Numbered from the stretch's first letter, positions 5,768 to 19,300 are shown. The stretch is DNA of 34,175 nt from Bacteroidia bacterium (GCA_026391255.1 JAPLDU010000048.1:1-34175); one strand, 5' to 3'. Numbers and translations are program-made. The notes: generated by a model not told the origin, from the sequence alone.

Positions 5768-6328
5768 TCACAAATTGTCAAGCGCAATGCGTCTTTTGTG
5801 CCTGAGCTGCCTGAAAAAGGTGGGCGTTAAGCCTGTGATTTTTCTGAATTGGTTAGATAAATGCGCCACGCTGCTGTAGTTAAGCCTGTAGGATATTTCG
5901 GTAAGATTAAGTTCATCATATATAAGCAGTTCCTTTACGCGTTCAATTTTGTGAAGGATAATGTAATGTTCAATAGTAATCCCTGTTACCTCTGAAAAAA
6001 GGTTGGCAAGATATGTATAGTCATATTTAAGTTTCTCACCGATATAAACAGAATTCTTTGTTTTGGGCATTTCTTCTGAATAATGTATCATCTCAACGAT
6101 GACGCTTTTTACTTTTTCAATCAGGTTGGATTTCCTGTCGTCCATCAGTTCAAGCCCTGATTTCAATAAAGAAGTTTTCAACTGTGCACGCTGTTCAGCG
6201 CTGATATGGCCTTTGACCTCCACCTCTCCTAAATCAACCACTCCATATGACAACCCGAGTCTGTCCAGCTCTGATTTCACCATCATCTTACAGCGGATGG
6301 AAACCATGTATTTAATGTAGAGTTTCAA
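5768..6328 (-). CDS. AraC-family transcriptional regulator (short form)
   Basis: A 186-residue protein. Residues about 1-60 (MKLYIKYMVSIRCKMMVKSELDRLGL, then VVDLGEVEV) look like a small metal-binding-type ferredoxin fold in which the usual MVCxRC motif is MVSIRC, with one Cys lost. Residues about 85-186 are a two-HTH AraC DNA-binding domain: GEKLKYDYTYLANLFSEVTG, then LTEISYRLNYSSVAHLSNQF and RKITGLTPTFFRQLR. The start is a TTG at 6328. It is chosen because it restores the MKLYIKYMV N-terminus I know from this family; the first ATG is at 6307. The upstream region is shared with the cupin gene, so autoregulation and control of that gene are plausible. The inducer is unknown. Confidence 0.85.
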   Translation of the reverse strand: MKLYIKYMVSIRCKMMVKSELDRLGLSYGVVDLGEVEVKGHISAEQRAQLKTSLLKSGLELMDDRKSNLIEKVKSVIVEMIHYSEEMPKTKNSVYIGEKLKYDYTYLANLFSEVTGITIEHYIILHKIERVKELLIYDELNLTEISYRLNYSSVAHLSNQFRKITGLTPTFFRQLRHKRRIALDNL

Positions 6329-6349
6329 GCTATTCTTTCTTATTAGTCT

Positions 6350-6493
6350 GTCTATAAAATCAATGAAACTGATTTAAGAATAAAGATCAGAGACTTTTGA
6401 ATTATGAAGAATGTGTATTCATCTGATTTAATGATAACAACAAAAATCTAAAATGGTCAATTGATATTCATCAATCAAAATATTGAATATTAT
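6350..6493 (-). promoter_or_regulatory. Upstream regulatory module of the AraC gene (shared with the cupin gene)
   Basis: This is the second copy of the module at 2839-3035. It has CTGATTTAA at 6369-6377 and 6423-6431, the same 54-bp spacing. The following block TTGATATTCATCAATCAAAA (from 6461) matches the block at 3003-3035. Its location 22 bp before the start codon fits a promoter/operator region. Confidence 0.55.
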
Positions 6494-6520
6494 GGACAGA
6501 ATCTATTATGGACAGAATCT
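6489..6520. repeat. 16-bp perfect tandem duplication
   Basis: ATTATGGACAGAATCT occurs twice head to tail (6489-6504, 6505-6520), at the outer edge of the AraC upstream module. The corresponding part of the cupin module has a single diverged copy (CATGACAGACAGAC). Confidence 0.7.
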
Positions 6521-6809
6521 AATTAACAATTTTTTTGTCATTCTGTTTAATTCCGAATTTATGTCAACAATATGCAAATTTGAAAGCAGCTAACAATCAG
6601 CTTTTTGTATCCTAATTTACCCTAGCTATTCCTGCTGTCACATTACAACCAGATTCCGTGATTACAATTTTAATATTATTATGCTCATTGAATATCAACT
6701 ATTTAAAAATCCCGGTTGTTCAATCCTAAAAACAAATATAAGCATTTTTTTGATAAAAACAAACGTAGAAAGCTTCCAATATCAATTAAATGATAAATAT
6801 TTTAATATT
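6521..6809. other. AT-rich gene-free stretch
   Basis: No ORF of note, RNA gene or repeat family is visible in this AT-rich DNA between the AraC upstream region and the inverted-repeat/MITE cluster. Confidence 0.5.
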
Positions 6810-7163
6810 TACCACATAGTCACATAGATAACATAGTCAGTAAATACTAAGAAACTGTTTTGAATTTATTAATATTTAAAATCTTGCTATATTTTTAATT
6901 TTACCCACCCCTAACCCCTCCCTGCGAGCAAGGAGGGGAACTGAGTTCTGCCAATTAATACAAATAACTTAGCGGACAATCCCCTCCCTGCCAGCAGGGA
7001 GGGGACGAAGGGGTGGGTACATAAATTAAAATTATACGTTAATAATCAAACACTTAATAAAATTCAAAACAGTTTCTAAGTATTTCTATATATTTCTATG
7101 TATTACAATGTATTTCTATGTATTTCTATGTATTTCTATTTGTGACTATGTGGCTATGTGGTA
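6810..7163. repeat. Inverted repeat enclosing MITE copy B and a 10-bp tandem array
   Basis: The left arm, TACCACATAGTCACATAG and following bases (6810-6835), pairs imperfectly with the right arm CTATTTGTGACTATGTGG... (7136-7163). Between the MITE and the right arm, 7081-7140 is exactly six 10-bp units of TATTTCTATG type, one of them degenerate (TATTACAATG). MITE copy B appears to have inserted into this older palindromic DNA. Confidence 0.6.
6851..7076. mobile_element. MITE-like element, copy B (226 bp)
   Basis: It has the same terminal inverted repeats as copy A and a nearly identical interior, including both G/C-rich hairpins. It is flanked by TAA on both sides (6848-6850, 7077-7079). It differs from copy A mainly in the AT-rich spacer after the left end and by a few single bases (for example GGGGTGGGT here, GGGGAGGGT there). 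No coding capacity. Confidence 0.8.
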
Positions 7164-7206
7164 TATACATATGAAAACAGTGTGTTGTGAAACATGAATC
7201 ATTTTA

Positions 7207-7237
7207 TTGTTTAATCTTTTATTCTTTAATTAATTTG
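7207..7237 (+). promoter_or_regulatory. Candidate promoter of the giant surface-protein gene
   Basis: TTAATTTG (7230-7237) is one mismatch from TAnnTTTG, and TTG at 7207-7209 is 20 bp upstream, in the range for a -33 element. It would give a leader of about 55-60 nt. The AT-rich background makes chance matches likely. Confidence 0.3.
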
Positions 7238-7300
7238 TTCTGAATCGTCCATTTTATTAAACTCTTTCAGAGAAAATAAAAATTATTAAATTTTAATGAT

Positions 7301-10300
7301 ATGAAAACATTGTTACGCCTTTGTATTTCAGTTATTTTAGTAATTGTTATTTCGGTATCGTCCTTCGGACAGTGGCAAGCGGTGAACACACCCTTTAACG
7401 GAGCCAGTGTATGGTTTTTTGCAAGCTATGGTACCAGCATCCTTGCCAGTACTGATGACGGCATTTATCAATCCTCTGATAATGGCATAAGCTGGAGTTA
7501 TTTTGGATTATCAGGTATGGGCCCATATTATATCGCGGTATACGGGACTGATATTTATGCTTCAACCTGGGGAAATGGTTTGCTCAGGTCATCCGATGGC
7601 GGGTCAACCTGGAATCTACTCGCCAATGGAATTAATTCACCTTTCATCAATGGAACAGTCATTAACGGAGCAGATTTGTTTGTGTGTGCTGATGATGGTT
7701 TGTACCGTTCCAGCGACAACGGAAACACTTTCACCCAAATGGATTTGGGAGTCAGTACAGGAGTGACCGATGTTTATATTGACAACTCTACCATTTTAGC
7801 AGCTACATACAATGGCGCCTTTAAATCTGATGATTATGGCGCCACATGGTCACAAATAGATGCCTTTGGTTATATGTGGGTAGATCAGTTTATAAATATA
7901 GGAGGAATACTCTATGTACCTACCTGGGGAGGATATGGTTTATATTATTCAACGGATGGGGGAATGTCATGGATTCCTGTTACAGGTTTCCCCGAATCCT
8001 TATCAAATATCATGTATTCTTATGAAAATTTCAAATTTGTATGTACAAATAGTGGCGTATACATTTCAAAAAATGGAACAGACTGGTTTGAATTTAACGA
8101 CGGGTTGAATGCTGCCTACTACTTAACTGGTATGTATTTTACCAATGATCATATTTTTACCGGAGGAGCTTATTCGGGCTTATGGACGAGATCAATGTCA
8201 GATCTGCAGGCTTCTGCATTAACAAATCCTGCATCGTATATCACCGATCATCAGGCAAACCTGAACGGATCAGTAAATCCAGCCGGAAACGAGACCACTG
8301 TATCATTTGAGTATGGTACAACAACATCCTATGGTTACGAAGAGCTGGCTGCACAAAGCCCTGTGAACGGATTCACCCAGACACCGGTGACCGCAATAAT
8401 TACAAACCTTCAATCTGGCACATTGTATCATTTCAGAATTAAAACTATAAATAACCCCGACACTTTGTTCAGTGCAGACGATACTTTTACTACTAACACA
8501 ACAATATTCGATATCACCGGAATTACCCTGCCCGCATGTGGTTATGGAGGTTTTACCAAATGGGCCGACGTCAATAATGATGGCAGGCCTGATCTGCTGG
8601 TTGCCGGCGGAAATCAAACGGGCGCTAACGCAGTTACAAAACTTTATTTCAATAATGGCAACGGCTCATTTACCCTTTCTGCCCAGCAGTTTCCGGGTGT
8701 TGTTTATGGATCAGCCGCATTTGGCGATTATAACAACGACGGATATCTCGACCTTATTCTCTCAGGTTATGACGATTCAGGTCATAATATTTTAAAAATG
8801 TACAGAAATAACGGCAACGGCACTTTTACTGAAACAAATAATTTTGTAGGATACCGCCGGAGCGATGTGGCCTGGTTCGATTATAACAATGACGGGTATC
8901 TCGATTTTATCGTCTGCGGTTATACAAATACCAGTAAAACAAGCGTTTATAAAAATAATGGAGATGGTACGTTTACCATTCAACCGGATATTCAGATACA
9001 CGGATTATTTGACGGTTCAATATCCATTGCCGATTACGATAAGGACGGATTTGCCGATATCCTGATCTGCGGCTATGACTATTCCTCACCAGCTACGCTG
9101 GTTTACAAGAATGACGGGAATGGCAATTTTATTGAACAGACCAGTATTCTGCTTACAGGAACCTATTATGGCAATGCAGTATGGGGAGATTATAACAACG
9201 ACGGTTATCCCGATATTCTGATAAACGGTATTACACAACCAACTTACGACTACTCGGATTCGTATTCCATTTCAAAAGTATATCTGAATAATGGAAACGG
9301 AAGCTTTACCGAACAAAATATCAACCTGATACCTGCAGGAGGCAAAGATGTAAACACTAAAGGGGTTTCCGCCTGGGTGGATTATGATAACGATGGCTGG
9401 TTAGACATCGCCCTTGCAGGTAATTCCTACAATTCATATTATTACGAAAGTCCTTCGTTCAACCTCTACCATAATAACCACGACAATACCTTCAGCCTGG
9501 TATATGTACCTGAGATACCGCCGATTCTTTCCGGTTCAATGTCTTTTGCCGATTATGATAATGACGGAAAAATGGACCTTGTTTACACAGGTGTTATTGC
9601 TTCCGGAACAGTTTCGGAAATATTCCATAATGAAGCATCTGCAGTAAACACAGTTCCTTCGGTTCCTACCGGATTAAGTACCGTGGTAAATGGCGCAAAT
9701 GTTACTTTTAACTGGAATAAAGCAACAGATACCCAAACACCGGTGGACGGACTGACTTATAACCTGAGATATGGAACCACACCGGGGGGAATTGACAGAA
9801 TTTCACCCTTGTCGGATGAAAACTCCGGTTACAGAAAGGTCATGCAAATGGGTAATGCATTCCAGGATACCAGCATTACCATTAAAAATTACAACAACGG
9901 CACCTGTTACTGGAGTGTTCAGGCATTGGACAATAATTTTGCCGGATCGGGTTTTGCGCCCGAACAATCCCTGGTTTTGGACAGTGTTCCCGTGACTCCT
10001 CCGGCATTATTCCAGTTTCAGCCTAATATCATTATTCCCGGTTTCATTTACAGTAAACTTGCCTGGGGCGAATATAATAACGACAATAACCTTGACCTGC
10101 TGATTGAAGGATCGGCCGGGCAAAATATTGCAGATGACTATTATACTGATATCTACACAAACAATGGCGACGGCACTTTCACGAAAGATATAAATGCAGG
10201 CCTGCTGGGATTGGAAGGCGGTTCGGTGAACTGGGCTGATTTCAACAATGACGGATTGCTTGATATCTTAATTACCGGGTTATCAAAGAATCAGGGTGAT

Positions 10301-13300
10301 AAATCGCTTGTTTACTTTAATAACGGAGATGGCAACTTCACCCTGCAGGCAGAATTGTCAGGGGTCGAAGACGGAGGAGCCGATGTTGGGGATTTCAATA
10401 ACGACGGATATCCTGATATCGTTGTGAATGGCGCTTCGAACAATTTTTACAACCGTATTACGAAAGTTTATATGAACAACAAAAACGGAACATTCACGGA
10501 AATGACCTATGCCAATCTTCCCGGAACCATCACCGGTTGTGTTAAATGGTTTGATTATGATAATGACGGCTATCTTGACCTGATCATTACCGGTGAAAAT
10601 AACCAGTATCAGAATATTTCAAGTATTTACAAGGGATTTGGAAACGGGCACTTTGAGCTTCAGAGTATACCACTTACCACCATGTACTATAATTCCATTG
10701 ACTGCGGGGATTATAATAATGACGGGTACACGGATATATTGATGATTGGCCAGACAGGTTATAATACTTCCGTACTTGCCGGAAAATTGTACAGAAACAA
10801 CGGCAATGGCACATTCAGCGATTCAGGAATTGATATCAACGGTTCATATTTTGGTTCGGGAATTTTCGGCGATGTGAATAACGACGGATGGCTTGATATG
10901 CTGGTGACGAGCGAAATGCCTGATAATACTCATGAAATTGATATTTACCTTAGCAACGGCGATGGAACATTTAACTTGCAGGATCAATTGAACATTCCCG
11001 GCATTTATAATGGATGTGCCGCATTCGGTGATTTTGACAATGACGGGAAACTCGATTTTGCCCTGACCGGTATCACACCGAGCGGCTTATTCACCGGGAT
11101 TTATAAAAATACCACCCCGAATGAAAATATAGTGGCCGGACCACCTTCAATCAGTAATGTTGATATAACCGGACAAAAAGCAACTATCACCTGGACACCG
11201 GGTACTGCAAATACCACCCCTGTTTCAGGGCTCAGTTATAACGTAAGTATCGGTGAGAGCCCGACAACTGTCGAAGGCTTATCACCAATGGCTGATCTCA
11301 GCACCGGTTACCGCAGAGTGGTCAGTACCGGTAATGCCGGATTGCTGACCGGTATCTCTGTAAAAGACCTAAAACCAGGCACCACCTATTACTGCAATGT
11401 CCAGGCAATTGACCATTCGTTTGCCGGTTCACTATTTTCGTCAGCCGGAACTTTCACCACCACGAATGCACCGATTGTACAGACAAAATCTGCAACCGTT
11501 ATGACCACAAATTCTGCAATGCTTCAGGGAATGGTCAATGCAAATGGTTTGCTTACTACCATTTACTTTGAATATGGCATCAATACCGGTTATGGTAATT
11601 CAACTGCAGCAGTTCCTGCCTCGATGTCCGATACGATATTGACCCCGGTGAGTGCAAATATCAGCGGACTATTATCAGGCACGGCCTATCATTTCAGACT
11701 GGTGGCAGAAAATTCAGATGGTTTGGTATATGGTGATGACATGGAATTCAATACCCATATATTTGAAGAAAGCGGGATCAACATACAATCCACAAGGTAT
11801 GGAAGTGTTGAATGGGGAGATGTGAATAACGACGGCTATCCTGACCTTCTGATAACCGGGGCAACCAGCAGCGGTATAAATAGTTTAATTACCAGGCTTT
11901 ACATGAATAACGGGAATGGCACTTTTACCCAGGCCAGTTTCCCTGCTCCCGGTGTACGAAACAGTAGTACCGCATTTGGTGATTACAACAACGATGGCTG
12001 GCTTGATGTACTGGTTATGGGTACTAAATTTGGTATGGGTTCGAATACTATTACTAAAATATACCGGAATAACGGCGATGGGACATTTACTGACAGCAAT
12101 ATCAGTCTCCCGGGATATTCATATGGGGATGTAAAATGGTTTGATTATAACAATGACGGGAATCATGATCTGATCATCAGTGGTTATTCTTCTGGCGGAT
12201 ACGTGACAAAAATATTTAAAAATAACGGAGATGGAACTTTCACCGAACAGACAGGTACTAATATTATAGGGTTGGATTATGCAACAATTGATGTGGCCGA
12301 TTACGACAGAGATGGGTTTACCGATGTACTCATCAGCGGATTGGTCGGTCCCCCTTCTTATACATATATGACCCGTATTTATAAGAATAACGGGGATGGC
12401 AGTTTCACACTTCAGAATACATCTTCGATTGATGGAACCGAAAGGGGAACATCCTCATGGGGAGATTTCAATAACGACGGATATCCTGACATACTGGTCA
12501 ATGGTTGGGATAATGATAACGGAGAATCTGTCACATTAATATATCAGAATATGGGTGATGGAACATTCTCACTTCTTGAGGGAACAAATTTTACCGGTTG
12601 TGCCGATTACAACTGGAAAGGTACTTCAACCTGGGTTGATTTTGATAACGATGGCTGGCTCGATGTTGCTGTTACCGGCGATAACGATACTCCGCCAGAC
12701 TGGAATGATTATCCCACATTTGCCCTGTACTGCAACAATCATGACAATACATTCAGCCTGGTGTCCACTCCTGAAATACAGCCGGCATACGACGGTGTGA
12801 TGTCATTTGCAGATTATGATAATGACGGGAAAATGGATTTTGTTCTTCAGGCTTATGATTTCGACAACAACCCTCAATATACGGCTCATTTATACCGCAA
12901 TATGACCCATATTGCCAATACTGCACCTGTGACTCCTGACGGACTGACCGCATTGAACGTTGGTACCGATATCATCTTCAGCTGGAATAAGGCTTCTGAT
13001 GCAGAAACCCCGCAAAACGGCCTGGGTTATAATCTCAGGGTCGCCGATTTTCCCGGCGGAGCCGACAGGTTATCCCCGATGTCGGATGTTAATGATGGAC
13101 ACCGGCAGGTCGTTCACATTGGAAATGCATCACAGGACACCAGCATTACATTGCATGGATTTACAAACGGTTCTTACTACTGGAGCGTTCAGAGTCTGGA
13201 TAACAATTATGTCGGTTCTGCATTTGCACCTGAACAGTCTCTCAATATACTGCACTGTTCTGTTTTAAATTATTTGCCTGAGAAATGTGTGACTTATATC

Positions 13301-16300
13301 GGGAATTACTCTGACCTGGGAAGCAATGGATCACAAATCCTCACAGACAATACTGATGATGCCAATTCAAACCCGGTAGATATTGGATTTTCTTTCAGTT
13401 TCGATTGCCAGGATTTTACCCAGTTTGTTCTGAATACTAATGGATTTATCAAACTTGGAAATACCAATCCTTCATCTGCTGCTCTATTCCCTCCGGCAGC
13501 AGATAACGGTGGAACGCTTTTTGCAAGCGCCAATCCTGCTGATGCCAACCTGATCATTCCATTTAATTATGACCTGATTGGCAATGCCAATACCGAATAC
13601 CGGGTTTATACCTCAGGAACAGCGCCAAACAGAATTTGTACCATACAGTATAAGAACCTGACGGAAAAAACAACCATTCCTTCTGTTCAGTATGATAATA
13701 TTGAATTTCAGATCAGACTTTATGAAACAACCAATGTGATTGAATTTGTTTATGGTACCTGGACACCTTCACTGAATGCATCTGCTTATAAGGGAGCGGG
13801 CTGCGGATTAAAAGGATCTGATTATACTGTCAACCAGGTACTTGCAGTCAGAAAAAATTCAGGAACTGCCTGGGGAAGTATTACGTTTCAGGCTGGTAAT
13901 TACCCTGCAGGATCTTATGGTTTTAATTTCGGTAATCCTCCGGCACGCCCGGCACCTGAAGTGGGCCGTACTTTCCGTTTTTCACCTCTTTCACCCACCG
14001 ATGCCACAGTGGTTCAGCTTTATGCAATGGGCAAACTTCCTATACCAACCGGAGTACCTAACGATATTACCGGTATCATTAAAAATTCAGGAACGGACAA
14101 TCTGCTGAATTATCCTGTTTACCTGAATATCACCGGTGCAAACACTTATTCAGATACTGCATATATTGACCACCTGGCGCCCAACGAATCCACAAATATC
14201 AGCTTTGCCGGATTTTTCCCTGCTTACCTCGGATGGAACACTGTCAGCATTTCAGTTCCCGATGACGGTTTCAATTATGATAATTCAAAACATTATGGAC
14301 AATGGGTAAATGAAGATACTTATTCATATGCCGACACCACTCCTCCGGGAAATTACAACTGGGGCTTCGGTACCGGTGCCGGGATTTTTCTGGTAAGATA
14401 CAATGTGAACGGAATAAAACGTGTATCACAGGTGCGTGCGAGGATTTCGAATTATGATTTTAATGTCGGCCATACAGTTTATGGAGTCGTTGTCAGTCCT
14501 GATGGCACCATCATCGGGCAATCGGATAATTATGTGATCACTGCCGCAGACAAAGGCCAGTATGTGACTTTTACCATCAATAACCCGCCATTGGTCAGTT
14601 ATGGGGATTTTTATGCCGGAATGGCTCAGACCAGTAACGGATCATCATATTATCCTTTGGTTGTGCAACCCGAAGCCCCTGGACGACCTAATGCATATTA
14701 TGGAACGGGGTTAAGCGGCGGAACAATCAGTATGGTTCAACCCTCTTCAGGAGTGAGATATGTAATTGAAGCATCGGTGACCGAACCTGCAGAACCTGTT
14801 GCAATTCCTGATCAACTCTTATATTGTGCCGGCGACAGCATCTCCGTTTCATTTACCACGCTGATGACCTTCAATCCCGGAAATGAATTTACGCTTGAAT
14901 TGTCTGACCAGTATGGTGATTTCTCCAGCCCTGTGATTCTTGGGACAAGTTCTGAAAGCCCGGTAAAAGAACTCATTCCTGGTAATATCCCTTATGGAAC
15001 AGGTTACAGGGTCAGGATCAATGCATCCGATCCTTCCACTACCGGTATTGATAACGGAGAAGATATTATCATCAATAATCCGGTCTACACTGAAAGCCTA
15101 GATATCCAGGTGCCATTCGAAAGCCTGCTCACGAGTAACAGCCCTGTTTGTGGAAATTACGATCTGTTACTGCAATCACCATTTATCGCTGATGCTCATT
15201 ATTCATGGACAGGTCCGGATGGATTTATTTCCACTGACCAGAATCCTGTTATTCATAATGCCACACTTGTAACCGCAGGTGATTACACTCTTGTGGTCAT
15301 CAAAAATGGCTGCTATTCTGAACCATTTAATATTGATGTTGAAGTTATTCCAGTTATTGTTCCTCAGATTACCGTGAACGGAGGTACAGTGATCTGTCTT
15401 GGGGATTCAGCCGGGCTCAGCGCTGTGACTATCCCGGGGTTCAATTATCAATGGCAGCTTAACGGACAGAATATCGAGGGAGCAACCGGTGCAACATATA
15501 AAGCTTATATGACAGGAAGTTACACAATTACCCTGATTGCATCCTGTGGTAATTTTATTTCTGATGCTGTTCAGATTACTGTAACTGATCCTCTGAACGG
15601 GCTTGGATTCGTTAACCAGCAGGGACTCATTGCTTATTATCCTAACAATGGAAATGCCAATGACGCCTCAGGCAACGGGTTCAATGGAACAGTTAATGGC
15701 TGTTCACTTACCACTGATAAGGATGGCATTCAGAATCATGCGTATTATTACAACTATGGAAATTACATCAATTATGGCACTATGCCGGGCATTTCGTTCG
15801 GTGAAGAACTAACTGTCTGTGCCTGGGTAAATCCTTCCAATTTTTATGAGTATGGCGGCATCGTTACCAAAGGAAGCGGTGGATATGAAGATTTTACACT
15901 GGTCACACAGGACGACCAGAGGTTCCACTTCAGGTCAAATTGGCCAAATAACTGGTACGACATGCCTTCTGCTCCTCATTCTACAGGGCAATGGTATTTT
16001 CTGACCGGTGTATTTGACCATGGAACCGCAAGTATCTATGTGAATGGTGTGCTTGAAAATTCCGGAACATGGGGTATGAGCTCGTTAAGTAACCCTTCCG
16101 ACTCCTGGCTTTCAACCGGTGTTAACCAGCCCGGAAGCTGGGAATATTTTACCGGTACTATTGATGAAGTGAGATTATACAACAGGGTACTGACAAATGA
16201 GGAAATCGGGTTATTATACTCTTCAGCGCCCAATATCGTTGCCGGTGTCAATCCTGTGTGCCTTGGCGGAACACTCCAGCTTTCGGCTCAAACGATTCAG

Positions 16301-19300
16301 GGCGCTTCTTATTCGTGGTCTGGTCCCGAAGGTTTTTCATCCAATGAACAGAATCCCGTGATAACCGGTATGACTGACAACCAGGCAGGCGATTACAATT
16401 TAGTCGTCACTAACAATGGATGCTCTACGCAACCCATGTCCGTTCATGTACAGGTTATCGAACCACCGGTTGTAGATCTCGGGCCAGATCTGACCATATG
16501 CCAGAATTCGGATTATACACTTGATGCCGGAAATGCAGGCAGTACCTTCGTCTGGAACAACGGTTCCACAAACCAGACTCTCACTGTTTCAGATCCGGGT
16601 ACATACTCAGTGACAGTCACCAGTACTTATGGTTGTGTATCATCTGATGAAGTTGTTGTCAATAATCTATCCCCGGTTCTGATCAATCTTCCCGATACGA
16701 TAATAGCGGGTTGCGGTACTGACTCATATATGCTTGATGCAGGTGCAGACTTTACTTCATACTACTGGAATACCGGTGAATATTCTCAAATAAAATATGT
16801 GTATGGAACCGGCATTTATACAGTTACTGTCACTGATCCTGACGGATGTATAGCCAGTAAAACAGTATTTGTGAGCCTGCTTCCCCCAATTGCACAATCC
16901 TCGCAGACAATATGCTACGGCTCATCGACCATCATGTCAATGTCTGACACTTCATTTTCAGTTGCAAGTGATTATTCAGTGAAAGCTACACCTTACTGGT
17001 ATCCGGGATGGGAACAGCCCGGCTTTGATGATAGTTACTGGAATAATGCCATTTATGCAGGATGTACGGGTGTTGTTCCGGGTTCAAACCGGATTTGGTG
17101 CAACCCTTATGGTGGGAATGCCTATTTCAGGAAAAGCTTCAATTTAATGGCTATGCCGGAATCTGCGCCTATCCTGATTACCGCTGATGACGGATTTGAT
17201 CTTTATGTAAACGGATCATTTGTGGGCAGCGGAGGAAGCTGGGGTTATTTCTACCCGTTTGATATATTGCCTTACCTGCATACCGGTGAAAACCTCATAG
17301 CTGCTGACGCAGGAAACAGCTATAGTTGCTACCAGCTTACCTTCAGGGCAGATTTCAATCATGTCGGAATTTATTCATATCTTTGGTCAACCGCTGAAAC
17401 ATCACAGGCAATTAATGTTTCTCCCCTGGTAAATACGAGTTATTATGTGACTGTAAGCGATGGAATCCAGTCATGCACCGACAGCGTTACAGTTAATATT
17501 AATCCTTTGCCCCAGTTATCATTGCAGGATACCATACTGGTAGCTTGCGAAACAGCATCATTTCAGCTTGATGCCGGCGGTGGGTACGATTATTATGCCT
17601 GGAATAACGGTGGGACCGCAGAAACACTCGATGTGCAGGGTTCCGGCAGGTATTCAGTGACGGTTACTGATGAAAACGGATGCAATGGCAGCGACACAAC
17701 TTTTGTCAGTTATATTAACTCATCCATTCTTCAGGATGATATCTGGCTTTGTTCCGGTTCATCAGTACTGATCAATAACACAGGTTTCTCAGCATACCTT
17801 AATCAGAACCAGGCCGGTGTGTACCAATACGATAGTTTTGAAGGCGGGCCGGGCAGTCCGGACGATTGGTTCAGCCGCGATGGAGTAGATCCTGACATTA
17901 CAAACAGTACTTCTTACACAGGAAATTATTCACTTCACATGTCGTCTCCCTGGGGCGGTGATTTCGAAAATGGCAGTTATCTCGAACCCGGTCAGGCATA
18001 TGGATTTTATACAAATGATTATCCCTATATGAGCATGGCGTACAAAATACCTGAAGGAACCATTGTTAATATGCTGGTGTATATTCAAAATTTTGGCAAT
18101 TGGCATTCTATTACGATGAACCAGGGTGAAAGTCCATGTTCCTATCCGAAAATAGCCTCATGGAATGAAGGTGGCGCTTTGATCACGGATAATCAATGGC
18201 ACTTTAAAACTATCAACCTGCGCGACCAGATGAATGACATTCTTGGAACAGGTAATTACTATGTTACTGCAATCATCTGGTACGACGGTGGCTGTGAAAC
18301 ACCGGTCACCGGTGAATTCTGGATTGATGATTTTATGATAACCCGGGAAGCGCCAATAAATCCTAATTCAGTATATTCATTATCCTGGTCAACAGGCGCT
18401 ACGACTTCATCCATTATGGTTTCACCGATTGAAGACAGCACATATTACCTGACTGTTACTGACGGTATCCAGAGTTGCACCGACAGCGTTACTGTCCATA
18501 TAAATCCATTACCGATATTCTCTTTACCTGATACGGTTTATGTTCCCTGTGGTACTTCATCTTATGATTTAAATGCAAGTGAGGGATTTGTAGGTTACCT
18601 GTGGAGCAATAATGCTACTGATGACTCAATCAATATTTTCACATCCGGCACTTATGCGTGTACAGTTACTGACCAGAACGGCTGTATTTCTTCATCACAA
18701 AGCACAATCAGCATTATTCCTCCTTTAATGACTCATGAGCAAACAATCTGCCAGGGCAATAATGCAATGATCTTTTCAAATATAGTAGATGATAACAACC
18801 TGGTTGCTTATTATCCTTTTAACGGAAATGCCATTGATGAAAGCGGAAATGGTCACGATGGTTCGGTATATGGCGCCCAACTGATCTCAGACCGCTTCGG
18901 ACAGTCAAACTCCGCTTATTATTTTAACGGTTCAAGCTATATTGAAACTGCTAATTCAAATGGAATGAATTTCAGCGGGGCATTTACCGCATCTGTCTGG
19001 ATAAATGTAAATTATTATACCGGTGAAAATATAGTAATCATCGGAAAACATTATTGCGGGTATAAAAACGGCTGGTTTATCACACATAATGGAAGCGGGT
19101 TTGCGTTTTACATTGGTGGTTCCAATCAACTTCACACCACCCAGTCTTATATTGATGGAAACTGGCATCATGTGGTTGCAGTTTTTGATGGCTATTATCA
19201 ATATTTATATGTTGACGGGGCGCTTGATAACTACCAACCCACTTCTCCCGAATGGGGCAATAGCGCTCCGGTCAGATTTGGTGTGGCAAACTGTTCTTAC

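Noticed and set aside
7081-7140. CRISPR-like array
   Set aside because: The units are contiguous 10-mers with no spacers, and no cas gene is present.
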